A DNA stretch of 64,000 nt, from NCBI GenBank assembly GCA_907163345.1, contig CAJQUN010000055.1, positions 2,790,001 to 2,854,000 on the forward strand. The letters run 5' to 3'. Source of the stretch: Haberlea rhodopensis. Taxonomy: Eukaryota > Streptophyta > Magnoliopsida > Lamiales > Gesneriaceae. Within the stretch, counting starts at the first letter, position 1, and each line of letters begins with the position of its first letter. A program made the position numbers and the translations under genes. Under the pieces are notes generated by a model. That model was not told where the DNA came from. It was given only the letters and a program-made list of their open reading frames with translations, and searched no databases. Positions 10,941 to 22,219 of this stretch are shown here, piece by piece.

Positions 10941-10947
10941 ATTTATA
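10941..10947 (-). promoter_or_regulatory. TATA box of the antisense gene, element A
   Basis: On the minus strand GTCTATAAATTCCCC lies about 110 nt before the ATG at 10830. A matching CTATAAATTGAGG occurs about 100 nt before the start of the antisense gene of element B, so the site is conserved between two diverged elements. Confidence 0.65.
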
Positions 10948-11192
10948 GACAGCCAAGAGGGTGGGCCGTTTGGGCCAAGCCCATTCGAACGGCGGGGATC
11001 GAGGGAGGCCAAACGTCTCGAGCGCGGATGCGGACGCAGACGCGTGGTAGCCTCGTCGATTGGTAGGTACATCAACGGTCACATCTTGCTGACAACCTGT
11101 CTTGTCACGGTTAAGAATTTGAATATCTGACAACTCGGCTCGGGTTTCGGCATAAAACGAATAATCGAGAACAGCGCTACTCTAGCTCTACT

Positions 11193-11207
11193 AGAGGGGG
11201 ATACTCA
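11193..11207 (+). other. Polypurine tract of element A
   Basis: AGAGGGGGATACTCA directly precedes the 3' LTR. The equivalent tract of element B reads AGAGGGGGATACTGA on its own strand. Confidence 0.85.
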
Positions 11208-12108
11208 TGATACCCCGATAAGAGGTCAGTACGGCCTCGACCCATACTTCTTAGTCTGCTACATGTGCTCAGCTCATGAGATATTTTCATGCCCTTGGAG
11301 GAACGTATCCTCATGAACTCAGCCCGGTACTTATCCTCATGAACTCAGCTCGGTGAACCAACCCGTAGCCTCAGCCGGTACTTATCCTCGTGGACTCAGC
11401 TCGGTGAACAAACTAGTAGCCTCAACCCAGTACTTATCCCCTTGTTCTCAGCTCAACATGTATCTTCAACCCTACTTGGTCAGCCCCGGTTGTGATAGCA
11501 GGATTATTGCCTTGTGATCTGGACGGCGACCGGGCTGGTGTCCCAACTTTAAGAAATTCCCCTAATTTCTTCTTCTGCGTTGGCTGGGAGATACCTGGGC
11601 ACTAGTGTGGTCCCTCATCCGAGCTGTATGTAACGGAATTTTATTCCCGACAGAGGACCACTCACGAATGGACCAATCAGAGAAGGACTAATGTTCGGGG
11701 GATATTTTTCTAGTACTATCAAGATCTCACAGGTGTTGCGTCGTACGAGGTGTATAATACTTGTCGTTGGTCTCTACCCTCTCGGGTACAGTATTTGTCG
11801 GTGGTCCCACCCTCTGAAACACCAACACACAATGGAGTGTCCCCCGAGGACCTCGCCGGCCGTAGCAGGTTGTTCTTCTCTCACCCCCATTATATATGCG
11901 TGGGGGTCATCGGGTTTCAGAAAAGGAGAGACCCTTTCATTTTTCTCTATAGCTTTTATTCCCTATCATATATCATGACTTGATCGTCGGAGGGGCCCCA
12001 CCGAAGAACCCTATCCGGCACCCTTCTAACCTTTTTCTTTCAGGACAGCTCATCTCTGGAAAGGGAGGAGTTATTGTTAGCCAAGGAATACCAAAATCCG
12101 AGGTAACA
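11208..12108 (+). repeat. 3' LTR of element A
   Basis: A 901-bp copy of the LTR at 303-1213, with many scattered substitutions and small indels, which indicates an old insertion. The TSD AATTC follows at 12109-12113. Confidence 0.92.
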
Positions 12109-12469
12109 AATTCACTCCCTAAAATGACAAAAATTGTCTTATTTGTCTTATTGAAATCCCACTCTATTCCATCTTTCTCTTCTTGCTCAAATCGTCTGAT
12201 GCTTCTTATTTACTCCATTACAATAATTTCTTCCATATTTTACATATGAAGTTGAAAGAAAAATTTGTTTTTCAAATCAATAAAGCATATGCTACCTCTT
12301 TATCTCAAAATTATAATTTTGTTGAAACCTTAAAATTTTGATTTTGTTTGATTAATTGTGAGAATAAAATCCATAGATGAGTTATTTAATTTCTATCAAA
12401 ATAAATGAGAGTTTTATGATTGTGAATTTATTTTATTAATAGACATATTATTTACAAGATATACACAAT

Positions 12470-13100
12470 TCAAAAAAAAATCTCGAAGCTTGGATAGTGG
12501 TGGTTGTGAACATCAATATAGTGGAGGAGGCGACAATTATTTTAGACTAAATACGTGTATGCATTCGTTTTCGGCCTCATTAAAGATAATCTAGATACAT
12601 GCATCAATGGTTTCAACTTAATCAGACGATGCATATAAATTACATGCACTGCTTGAGTCAATTGGTGCATGTAAATTACATACACCGATAGACTCATATA
12701 ATGTCTTCAACAAAAAAACATAGATACATGCACTAATGGTTTCCACCTTGTAAATTTACATTACTATAAATTGCCTTCAAGACTCATAATACTGTCTTCA
12801 AAACTCATATATTGTCTTGATCATAGCTTCAATTGCCTTCACCATCGGCAGCGGGTAACAAGTTTTTGGAGGCTTAGACTGCAAGGAGTGGGCTGGAGAT
12901 TTCTATGTCGGACAAGAAATGAAGAAGACGATTCGATGAAGAGTACGGTAGTTTAGGATTAGTTTGGTCATTGCATCCAAAAAATTTGATCTAGTTGAAA
13001 TAAATTTTTTTGGTGAATTGAGACGAAAAATATTTCTTCTACTGGTACTGACCCGAATTTTTCCCGAAAAAGTTTCATCCTCACAATGTATAAACATAGG
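12470..13100. repeat. Palindrome-rich repeat, copy 1
   Basis: Contains several diverged copies of TGCATGTAAATTACATGCAC (about 12580-12770). Its last 150 bp (TTTGGTCATT, CTAGTTGAAA, GGTACTGACCCGAA, TTTCCCG) resemble the end of the larger copy at about 63000-63120. It also shares a GTGGAGGAGGCGACAA-like stretch near 12520 with 51060. Probably a non-autonomous DNA transposon; outer ends and TSD were not resolved. Confidence 0.5.
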
Positions 13101-14820
13101 TTTAATATGACTGCCCTCATTGACTAATTCACCGCGATATGATAATTTCCTAACCAACATCGTGATGGGCTCACAATTAATTAAGATTAGGCCCATTAAG
13201 ACTTGAGATTGGGCTCATCAGGACAGGTCGCTTTTAATGCGCCATTTATGAAACAAGACGAGACGAGACGAAACGAAACTACCCCGATAAATACAAACTG
13301 GATCTGGACTCTTCGCTCCAGAGACTCGGTCACAATGCAGCTTTTGTTTGTTTTTCTTTTACATTTTGGTGTTTGGGGGGGCATACGGCTATGGACTATG
13401 AAGGATTTTAATTTTTTGTTTAAATTACTGCTGCGGAAGGTTTTTTTTTTTTGGTTGCATTTTGCTTGTTTTTATACTTGAATTTCCTTTAATTTTGTGT
13501 TCTTGTTTACGTTGTATTAGTCAATTATTTTGTGATGAGCGTGTGGTGGAATGATTTCCTTGTTATTATCGAATTAGTGGGGGTAGGATATGCGAACATT
13601 TTGAATTTCGTAGATGAGAGGCGATGGGAGAGATTTTTCATATAACTTGCTGGGGGAGAAACCTGTATATTTCACCAAGTTATTCATAAAAAAAAGTGCT
13701 TGTTTTTAAGGGGATTGTCCCCTCCCGGGAAATATTGTTGCTGCCTTAAGGGCACTGTCCTCAGGAGCAACATTCACAATCCATTTGGAATTTTTTTTTT
13801 CCAAAAAAAATGATTCCAAATGAATGGTGATGATGTCATTAAAAGCACTACCCTTAAGGACATCATAAAACAAACCCCCTCCAGTAACCCGCGAAAAGTA
13901 AGTGGGAAGAGTTATTAGGTAGGAGGCGTCAAGAAGTTGAAACTTTTCCAATCATGCCTGTTCCGCTCTTTTAAAGTGTTTCTTTTGGCTACATAGAAGG
14001 TGAAGACCCAAATTAGGCAGAAGCTGTAGTTTTAGGCAACTTACAAGTATTATTCCAGTATGTTTTTTAGGTTAGACTCATGATTTTGTTTAGCAGATTA
14101 CCAATGTTTAGCTGAAGAAAAATGAAATAGTTAACTGGTTTATGGTTTTTTATGATGCATTTTCTATACAAATCGGTACTGAGATGTTAATTTTGTTTTA
14201 ACTATGAAAATAATTATATATGATCATTCTCTAATATTTAAAGAATTTTCAAAGCAAATATATATTTGTTATTGAAACCGTTCTTTTTATTATTCAAATA
14301 TTTGTAGTATGAGAATAAATTTTAGTATTTGTATGTATGCTTGTTCTCGTATATTTGAAAATTTTACCATGTTGACACTTTAATTGTTGTTTTTTTTTTT
14401 GCTATAAATAAATTCAAGGAATTGATTAGTAAGAACATAAATTTTACCATATCGGCTGGGAAAAATTAATAATAGTCTATTGATAAGGCCCTCATTCAGA
14501 TATATTAACTGAATAAAGGCCATGGGAAATAATAGCTCTATGACTAGACCTGAACCCTTAACCGGCGCGGACCTAGAGGTGGTCAACGAGCCAATTAATT
14601 AGGTCAATGATTCGAAGGATCGGACCCTTAACCGACCTATTTTAAATTTATTTATTTATTTATTTATTTATTACAATTAGGAACTTGACCTTGTTGGGTC
14701 TTGGGGAGGGAGCGGGGGCAGCACATATCCTCTCACACACAAATTTTACATAAACTCTAAGCCCAAGCCCAAATTGACTTTTGTCTTGGCCATTTGATGA
14801 TAATATGGCCCAATATTTTT
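13101..14820. other. Intergenic DNA upstream of the F-box gene
   Basis: No convincing gene. A promoter-like stretch (CGATAAATACAAACTGG near 13285, then an ATG at 13335 with a hydrophobic open frame that soon ends) could be a lost or non-coding first exon. A region at 13709-13970 contains an imperfect inverted repeat around CCATTTGGAA and TTCCAAATG. A TTTA microsatellite lies at about 14646-14672. Confidence 0.35.
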
Positions 14821-14826
14821 AAGTCT

Positions 14827-14832
14827 TATAAA
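14827..14832 (+). promoter_or_regulatory. TATA box of the F-box gene
   Basis: CTTATAAAGCCC is followed about 55 bp later by a pyrimidine-rich leader, including a CT microsatellite at about 14884-14916. Both are typical of plant promoters and 5' UTRs. Confidence 0.5.
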
Positions 14833-14859
14833 GCCCTATATTTTTAAGTATTAATTATA

Positions 14860-14888
14860 GGGTTAAAAAAAATTACATCCTTGTCTCA

Positions 14889-14920
<32 letters not shown>

Positions 14921-14982
14921 GATTTCGGCCTACGCTCGCTGTCTCGCTCTCTCCGACTCTCGCTACCTTGCTCTCTCAACAG
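14860..14982 (+). other. Probable 5' UTR exon of the F-box gene, with (CT)n
   Basis: A CT-rich leader ends at CAACAG followed by GTAAAG, a strong plant donor site at 14983. The matching acceptor is probably TGCTATCTCGTTCCAG ending at 15816, 33 nt before the ATG. This gives a leader intron of about 834 bp. There is no direct transcript evidence. Confidence 0.45.
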
Positions 14983-15848
14983 GTAAAGTTTCCCTTAGAA
15001 TATCCAAGAAAATATTATGTATGTCTTCTCTTCACATGCTCAGCCGAACATATTGTAGTACATAGGAAATAAATTATTTTATGGATTAAATTTAGTATTT
15101 TTTGTTAGATTAGTAGAGTATTAATCAGATTGGGTGTGTATTGAGATTGATGTACATATTACATTAAGGATGCATATCGTTTAATCAACCCTAAATTCGG
15201 TTTACTCAATTTGTTCTCTTTGTGTTTGACTTTAAGACTAGAAATCAAACTAAACTAATTAACTGATATCTTAAATATTATTGATCAAATTCACCAAATA
15301 ATTAATCGAAATCTATATGTGCGTAGGATCTAATTGGTCCTTATATCTTGACATAATTACAGGATTCATTGCGTAGTTTGACTAGTGTGAAGTTACTTTT
15401 TCAGTTAAATATTTTCAGTTATTTGTCATTTGGATCACTAGATTTGATTTTGCATCGGCCAAGATTGGATACTGGAAATCAAGTCTTTTGCATGAAAAAG
15501 AGCATTATAAATTAAGATGACATTGTAAGGTTAGTGCAATTCTAATTTTATACGGTTTTCCAAGGTCTTTTATATGTATTTTCTGATTAGATCAATATTA
15601 GCTAATGAGATGATTCATGATTGGTGATTGATGTGATACAACAATTTCACCTCGTTTAATAAAGGCCTGATTTTTATAACTGGTCTAAGGCCTTCAAAAC
15701 TTTGAGACGCCACTGCTAGGATGTACTTAGGACTTGTTCTCTTTTACTGTCATAATGTGATTACAGACTATTATTTTCTCTTGACTATGACGAGAAAACT
15801 TGCTATCTCGTTCCAGTATCAAGCAGAGTGACTAATTGATTTCCACGG

Positions 15849-16925
15849 ATGGATCGTGGAAAGAGACCTGGTAATTTTTTGGGAAGCATGAACAAGAAGT
15901 TGTACTTGGATCTAAAGGGCGTTATAAGAGAAAATGCCCTTCCATTTCTTCCTGCCAAATCACTTTTAAGGTTTCAGAGTGTGTGTAGGGACTGGAAACT
16001 TCAGATATCGACTCCATTCTTTGCCCACAACCAGTCGCTCTCATGTCGTGATGTTTCAGGTTGCATTTATCAGATACCTGGAGGACCACCAACATTTATT
16101 TCTACAGATCCAATATCCTGTGGTGTGCCAGATCCGTTGCTAAGATTTTTGCCCGAACCAGTTGACATCAGGTCCTCATCCAATGGATTGCTCTGTTGCC
16201 AGGGTCAAGCTGGGGATAAACCCTACTACATTTGCAATCCTGTCACACAGCAGTTGAAGAAGCTCCCAAAGCCAAACGCTGATCATGGACATCATCCAGC
16301 TATTGTGCTCGTATTCGAACCGTCACTTCTTAACTTTGAGGCTGATTACAAGATTATTTGTGCCTTTCCTTCTGCCGACTTTGATGATGCCACCGAGTTT
16401 GAGGTATATTCTTCCAAAGAAGGGTCATGGAAAGTTTCGGGGGAAATTTGTTTTGCTGCTGTGCATATCGACCCAAGATCCGGGGTATATGCTAATGGTG
16501 TTGTTTACTGGAAAGGTAGAGGTCTCCTTTGTTTCGATGTAACAAAAGATAGATCGCAGTTCCTCAATAATTTCACCCACGGGATTCTGGGAACATTTGA
16601 TGGAAAGCTATGTGTGGTTAGTATCAATTCCCGCACGTTGATGATGAGCGTATTGAACAAAGCTTATTCTAATACCATGCAAATGTCCAGCAGATCCCGG
16701 ATGTGGACAGAGACAGAAAAAGTTATTCTTGATAAGGAACTGCTCAGTGGGAGTTTTGACCAGAGTATAATCTTTGCTCGAAGTAATTTGATGGTGATTA
16801 AAAGTGGTGGAGAACTGTTTTCTTACGACTGGCGGATAAAAGAATTAAGAGCCATGGCTAAGGTATCTGATTATCGTCGCGATATGACATGTTTGCCTTA
16901 TGTGAATAGCTTTGCGTCCCTTTAA
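15849..16925 (+). CDS. F-box protein with F-box-associated domain
   Basis: A single-exon 358-residue protein. The F-box lies at about residues 20-60 and is recognised by LPFLPAKSLLRFQSVCRDW; it would bind SKP1 in an SCF ubiquitin ligase and bring a substrate for ubiquitination. The rest resembles the beta-propeller-like F-box-associated region: SSNGLLCCQG and YYICNPVTQQLKKLPKP near residues 115-145, VYSSKEGSWKVSG near 190, and ANGVVYWKGRGLLCFD near 220. Length is typical for this large plant family. The ATG at 15849 is the first in frame; a second Met at residue 14 is an alternative. The frame is fully open. The start of the F-box is less canonical than its LPAKSLLRF core. The substrate cannot be told from sequence. 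Confidence 0.9.
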   Translation: MDRGKRPGNFLGSMNKKLYLDLKGVIRENALPFLPAKSLLRFQSVCRDWKLQISTPFFAHNQSLSCRDVSGCIYQIPGGPPTFISTDPISCGVPDPLLRFLPEPVDIRSSSNGLLCCQGQAGDKPYYICNPVTQQLKKLPKPNADHGHHPAIVLVFEPSLLNFEADYKIICAFPSADFDDATEFEVYSSKEGSWKVSGEICFAAVHIDPRSGVYANGVVYWKGRGLLCFDVTKDRSQFLNNFTHGILGTFDGKLCVVSINSRTLMMSVLNKAYSNTMQMSSRSRMWTETEKVILDKELLSGSFDQSIIFARSNLMVIKSGGELFSYDWRIKELRAMAKVSDYRRDMTCLPYVNSFASL

Positions 16926-19080
16926 TCGAATTGCTGCCAGCTCGTTTGGTCCCCCGGAATCGAAGCATATCAGTATTTTCGAGGGATATCAGGTAAATAC
17001 TGCTATGGTGTTCTTAATCTGGTTATGATGTAGTCTTTTCTATATTTATTACTGTTCTGTTGTAGAACTTTCTAAACTGAACGTTTGTTAATGATATTTA
17101 ACATTCGTAGTGTTTAAATTCTATTTTGACGTCAAGTGGGAATGTGCAGAAGTTTGGATGTCTTGTTTTTCAGTTTTATTTAGTGGTGGGGATGTGATTC
17201 TGGTTCAGTTAATGCATAATAATGCCATTTAAATAAAAGAAAATTTAAATTATCTATATATACTTCTAATTAAACATGAGAAGCGTGCTTTTGGGGTCAT
17301 GGGAAATAATTTTTTTCTAAGTTTTAATTAAATTTTTAAAGGAGGAATTAGTAAATATTTTTAACTTCATTTAAATAATCATGTTTTATTTAGAACAAAA
17401 TAATCCTTTTTTTTCAATTTTAATTCTGACTACTTCAACTTTTTTCCAAATAAAAATTGTCAAAATAAAAAAGAGTCCAAATTATTAATTTAAAGAGATG
17501 GAATTAAAGGAGCCCTTTTTTGTTGGAAGACGTTGATAGGGTGTGGCCTTTGAAAATGGCAAAATACACAATGCCAAGGGCTCTCTCTCTCTTTCTTACC
17601 TTCGCATTAAATTATTGAATCTGTTTGTGTTAAAATGACATATGTTTGGAAAAAATTCCATGTTAGGACATCCTCGCATTATCGACCAGAATATAGAAGC
17701 AGCTAATATTCTTGTAATATCAATGTCCTTTCCTTTGTCCCATAATGGATGAAATATGAAGTTTAAAATGGTTTATAATGTGTTATAATAGACTACTATA
17801 ACAACTTGAGTTAACCATTTTTTGTAAACTTGACTTTCCTTATTCTATGTTGTTATCTATATGACACAACTTTCCTTGTTCTACATTGTTGTCTATACGG
17901 CACAATTGTACAATGATCAAGACATGATGTTTATATAACTTCACAAGACCAAGTGGACGATCCTACATATTCCATTCACTCCAACTTCATTTTGCTATGA
18001 AACAGGCTAGGCCTCTTCTGGCAAAATCATTGAAATGGGCAGTATGATCCAATAGCCGAGACGAATCTAGAACTTTGTTTAGGGGCAAAAAATAATAACA
18101 TTAAAATCGGAGAGAATTCTTTTAAGGAGGTCAGAATACAATTTTGGGTTGAGTTCAAATTTTTTTTAGGGGTAGCTTACCCATCCCTAACATATGTGTT
18201 AGCTCGTGACTAGTCGACCCGCTTATGGAAGATAACTACATCCTTCGTATTGTTGCTTGTGATGCTGCATGTATACGCCATCGGCCAGAAGACACCCAAA
18301 GATGAGCCAGGTATGAAGATAACATCACAAATACACCTAGCCAAAAACCTTGACAAATTAGGGGGTAAAACATAAATTTTTAGATTTATGTAGAAGTTGG
18401 TGTGAGAGGTAGTTGTTTGTGTCTTTTTGGTATGTTACGGTCCGGAGAGGAACCATACTTTTAATTTAGGGGAGTTGAACTTTTTTTTTTTTAAAAAAAA
18501 GGTGGTAAAATGTAAATTTTCAAAAAAAAATATGAACAAACAATAATAATAATAATGAAAAGCTTCGACCACATCCCTTCTAGCTCCAATCCTAATTACG
18601 GTTAAATATAACCGACAAATGTCGTTAAAATAATCTTAAATGTGTGAGATATAACTAAATTTACAAAATACTTCATATTTTTTGTGTCCATAAGTGTTTG
18701 GTTGACATAATCGTTTACTTGAAGATTAATTTAAGATTTATTTTGAAATGAACTTTTAATATCAAACTTTGAAGTTAAATACTTCCAAGATTTTGATTTT
18801 TAAAATCATTTATTTCATATAATTAATAATATACCATATTAGTTTAAATATTTAGAATTTTAAAACATATAATAATTATATATTTAAATTGTAATTATAT
18901 ACCATATAAAAATTTAAAAGTATTTTACACAAAATTAGATGTGCGCGTGCCAAAAATCGCTAGGCTATAATTATATATCAAGGGTAGAGGAGCGTATATT
19001 TTAATTTGTTGCAAATCCTTTATCATAAAATATTCTCAATTTTTCAATACAGAGACAAATAAATAAAGAAATATGTGTTG
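16926..19080. other. Intergenic DNA, no gene seen
   Basis: The first few hundred bases are probably the 3' UTR of the F-box gene and contain a possible donor (ATCAGGTAAATA near 16990). The remainder is AT-rich with poly-A/T runs. A decayed repeat at about 18055-18190 (ACGAATCTAGAAC, TTTAGGGGCAAAA) resembles words at the left window edge. Confidence 0.4.
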
Positions 19081-19084
19081 AATT

Positions 19085-19897
19085 ATATATTTTACCTATG
19101 TTGCACGGATATGGATACGCGGATATGTGGATCCTCAGATACGGATACGATTGCACGAGATTTTTGAAATTTGTAGGATACGATACGTTTGGATACTGCA
19201 AATTTTATTAATTTATTTATATATATATATAAATACATAATTAATAATATTTGTAAGAAATCAAGTTTCAAACATATAATCAACATTAAACACATTAGAA
19301 ATCAGAATAAAGTTGCAAACTTACCAACTTCACGACAAATGGTAAAATATTAATCCAGGACATCTAAAAATTTCAAGCATATAATCGATATTACACACAT
19401 TAAGGTGGTTAGGAAATAGGGAATAAATTTAATAATTTAATTTTAATTACAGTTTCAACCCTATTTTTAAAAAAAATTCCGAAAGTTTCTGTATCTAATC
19501 CATGTCGGATACGGTCACAGCGTATCTTGATCGTATCCGAAACGTATCCAAAATAAAAATTTAATTTTTGTTCCCAGATACGCCACACGGCGTATCCGAT
19601 ACGTATCGGTGCAGTATCTGTGCGTATCCATATCCCAAAAGTATCCGATACTTAACCGTGAAATTTTTTGAAATATCGATACAATATATTATTTTACTCA
19701 TAAATTTTAATAATTTAAGTCTTACGATATTATTAATTTATGCGGCGTATCCGATACGTATCGGTGCAGTATCTGTGCGTATTCATATCCCAAAAGTATC
19801 CGATACTTAACCGTGAATTTTTTTGAAATATCGATACAATATATTATTTTACTCATAAATTTTAATAATTTAACTCTTACGATATTATTAATTTATG
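19085..19897. repeat. GTATCC/GGATAC-rich inverted repeat with a 155-bp tandem duplication
   Basis: The left part (19100-19200) is dense in GGATAC, the right part (19490-19800) in GTATCC, so the whole is an imperfect inverted repeat, probably a non-autonomous transposon. Inside the right arm a 155-bp unit occurs twice almost exactly (19588-19742 and 19743-19897), starting CGGCGTATCCGATACGTATC. No coding capacity and no clear TSD. Confidence 0.6.
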
Positions 19898-19955
19898 ATT
19901 ATATTATATTCTTGTCAAATCCAAGTATCGCGCTTAAGTATCGAACTCCAAAAGG

Positions 19956-20027
19956 TTCCATTGCCGGGAATCGAACCCGGGTCCCCTGGGTGAAAGCCAG
20001 ATATCCTAACCGCTGGACGACAATGGA
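19956..20027 (-). tRNA. tRNA-Glu (anticodon UUC)
   Basis: On the minus strand a complete cloverleaf of 72 nt reads from TCCATTG (acceptor) to CAATGGA plus discriminator A. The D arm lies around GTCCAGCGGTTAGGATA. The anticodon arm CTGG-CTTTCAC-CCAG gives anticodon TTC (plus-strand 19992-19994). The T arm is CCGGGTTCGATTCCCGG with a perfect B box. CCA is not encoded. A T4 pol III terminator lies 2 nt downstream (plus-strand 19950-19953), and CAA words lie directly upstream, as usual for plant tRNA genes. It appears functional. Confidence 0.96.
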
Positions 20028-20316
20028 TTGTTTGAACTCAAACTGAAGTTAATTTTATATATTTACTATTAATTTACCTTCCTCCCCATCTTAAGTTCCA
20101 TTTTTGGCCAGCAGAATGGTTTCCCAAAACCCCACTTACTGTTTTCCCTAACGATCAATCAGCAAAAACCAGATTCGAATCTGAAAATTGCCGATTCCTC
20201 ACCAACCTAAAGTCAAATCACGATTCACCTGCGGAATCTGCTGCTTTTGATTCAATTCAGTTTGATTGAACTCTGATATAGGGCAGGATTCGGATCTGGT
20301 TCGGTGGATCAGCTCA

Positions 20317-22219
20317 ATGATAACTAGGTCGAAACTCGTGGAGCAACTGAGAGATTACCAGATCCGATCCCAGCACAAGTGGCCAGCCCTCACTGTCTTC
20401 TCTCCCAAACCCATTCTCTCCACCAGGTAATTTCATGATGATGCCTACTTTTGCTCTTTGTTGTGCTTTGATAGTCAACCTGCGTATATATGATATATAT
20501 TTCGATAAATTGGTAATTATGTTGTGAATTTTTATGTTCTATTTTCGTTTATGTAATAGCAGTTTATCGCCGAAGGGTGTATTGGTATTATTTCCATATA
20601 ACGATTGAAATATAAATGACTGAATTGACAATTACATGTGTTCGAACTGTATATTGGATCAATTGAAAGAAACAACGATTGGGAGCTGAGTTCTCATGCA
20701 TTATTATCCAGAATCTTTCACTTTTGGTCTCTATATCTCAAATTTGAAATGCTAAAAAGATTTCAAATGCTCAGCCATATCTCAAACAAATGGGTCAATT
20801 AGATATGTAACCTTCTCCGGGTTCTCCCTCATTTCTGTTAGATTTTTTACCTCATCTATCTTAATCTTTGAAAATTAACCTTCAATTAAAATTTTCCCCA
20901 ATATTTTACCAAAATTGCCCTTATTCATGGCCTCTCAAAACCTAATTAGTTTTTTGATCACATTCCCCATCTCATGACACTTTGATCCAAGAATTTATGG
21001 CGGCAAACACACATCCCCAAACCCCGTCGATATCCTCCATCTCCTGCCGTGTTGCACTATCCTCTCGCTGATACGTTGGCCAAGCAATCAGAAACATTGT
21101 ATAAGAATTTTGGCGACAAAATTGCTGCAACAAACGCCCACTACCATTCTCGAGCGCTGCCGCAGAACACACCCTGACTCGCGGACTCGACAGCTGAGCA
21201 TTCAGAAACATTGAACTAAGAATCTATGACCGCAAACACCTCTAAAGTTGTCATCATTCATGTCGTTTCTACCAATTTTCATAGTTTGGAAAAAATCTTA
21301 AAATCCTTAAGCATAATCTTCCAAATGCAGAAATTTGCTTGTTCCACTAAACACGGGTATCCTCGGTCTTATATTTTGTAGTGACTTCGTCACCATAGCC
21401 GAGGAGGTGATGTTTTTTTTAAACTAGTAGGTGGTGTGTTTTGTTTGTATACAGTAGAATAGGTTTGACATGGATAAAAATGTCTTTTTCTTGAATAAAA
21501 GTACGAAGGTTATATATCAAAATGAGTATATGATGGAGGTTAATTACTTAAATAAACCCCAAATAATTGTTTTGAGGACTTTAGACAGATGAAATTGTCC
21601 ATGCAACCCATAGTGAATGGGGCTTTGAGAGTTATAACAAACTATTTGTTGTTATTGGTTGATCAATCCGAATTGCTTCTGTCAGCAATCTTTTGCTACA
21701 ATGGCTATTTGAACTTGAAAAGGTGAACATATATCGAAAAGGAAATAGTTAGTGTTTGTTTGTTGTTGGGTTCGAGAGACCCAATATTGGATGATGCAAA
21801 TAGTTGATTTGCTTGATCCGGATGACTTTCTTTAGTTCATGGCAAACAATTGTATTTAGTAATATAACAAGCTCTTTAACCGAATAAAGATACCAACTCT
21901 TTTCTATTCTTTATCCCATATGTTTTACTCCCTTTTTTCATTATTTTGTTTAGTTCATAATACGATCATAGATTTTTTTCGATTTTTTCACCGACTTGTT
22001 TTTCGCTCACGCAGGACTGATGTTGCATTGTCTATACTTTGGACCTTGCTCTTTACTGTACTTCTAGTTTCATCATATAGTGCCCTCTACTTGAAATATT
22101 ACTGGCTTTCCTGCATCATCATGTGCATTGGCATCCTTATTCCTTTACGTTTGAGAATTTTGCGGCAGTCGCTCGCGAGAAAAAGGGATAGAAGATTGTT
22201 ACTACCTTTATCCATGTGA
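20317..22219 (+). CDS. Small two-helix membrane protein, two exons
   Basis: Exon 1 is 20317-20426 (ATG at 20317, starting MITRSKLVEQLRDYQIR) and ends at CACCAG before GTAATTT. Exon 2 is 22015-22219, after the acceptor TTTTTCGCTCACGCAG. The join is in frame (phase 2) and gives 104 residues. Residues 1-38 are basic and soluble. Two hydrophobic segments follow (about 40-62, VALSILWTLLFTVLLVSSYS, and 66-84, WLSCIIMCIGILIPL), then a strongly basic tail (RQSLARKRDRR). I do not recognise a named family. The plan suggests a small endomembrane or organelle membrane protein with positively charged ends. The 1588-bp intron contains filler with no clear gene. Confidence 0.6.

Larger units (their letters stand above)
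303..12108 (+). mobile_element. Element A: old, deleted Tat-type Ty3/gypsy LTR retrotransposon
   Basis: Two direct repeats of about 0.9 kb (303-1213 and 11208-12108) both begin TGATACCCCGATAAGAGG and end GGTAACA. They are flanked by the 5-bp duplication AATTC at 298-302 and 12109-12113. A primer binding site follows the left LTR and a polypurine tract precedes the right LTR, so the element reads on the plus strand. Inside, in order, are gag and pol remnants, a tandem array and an antisense gene, the same layout as element B at 24238-35152. The LTRs differ at many sites, all genes are broken, and most of gag and the protease and RT regions are deleted, so the copy is old and cannot move by itself. 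It later received two TRIMs and a hAT element. Assignment to the Tat lineage rests on similarity to element B. Confidence 0.93.

Noticed and set aside
13706..13951. 81-codon minus-strand frame
   Set aside because: It crosses an imperfect inverted repeat and poly-A/T runs, has no recognised domain and no promoter context.
20972..21211. 79-codon minus-strand frame inside the intron of the small membrane protein gene
   Set aside because: No homology signs; GC rise is local and the frame is not supported by start or splice context.
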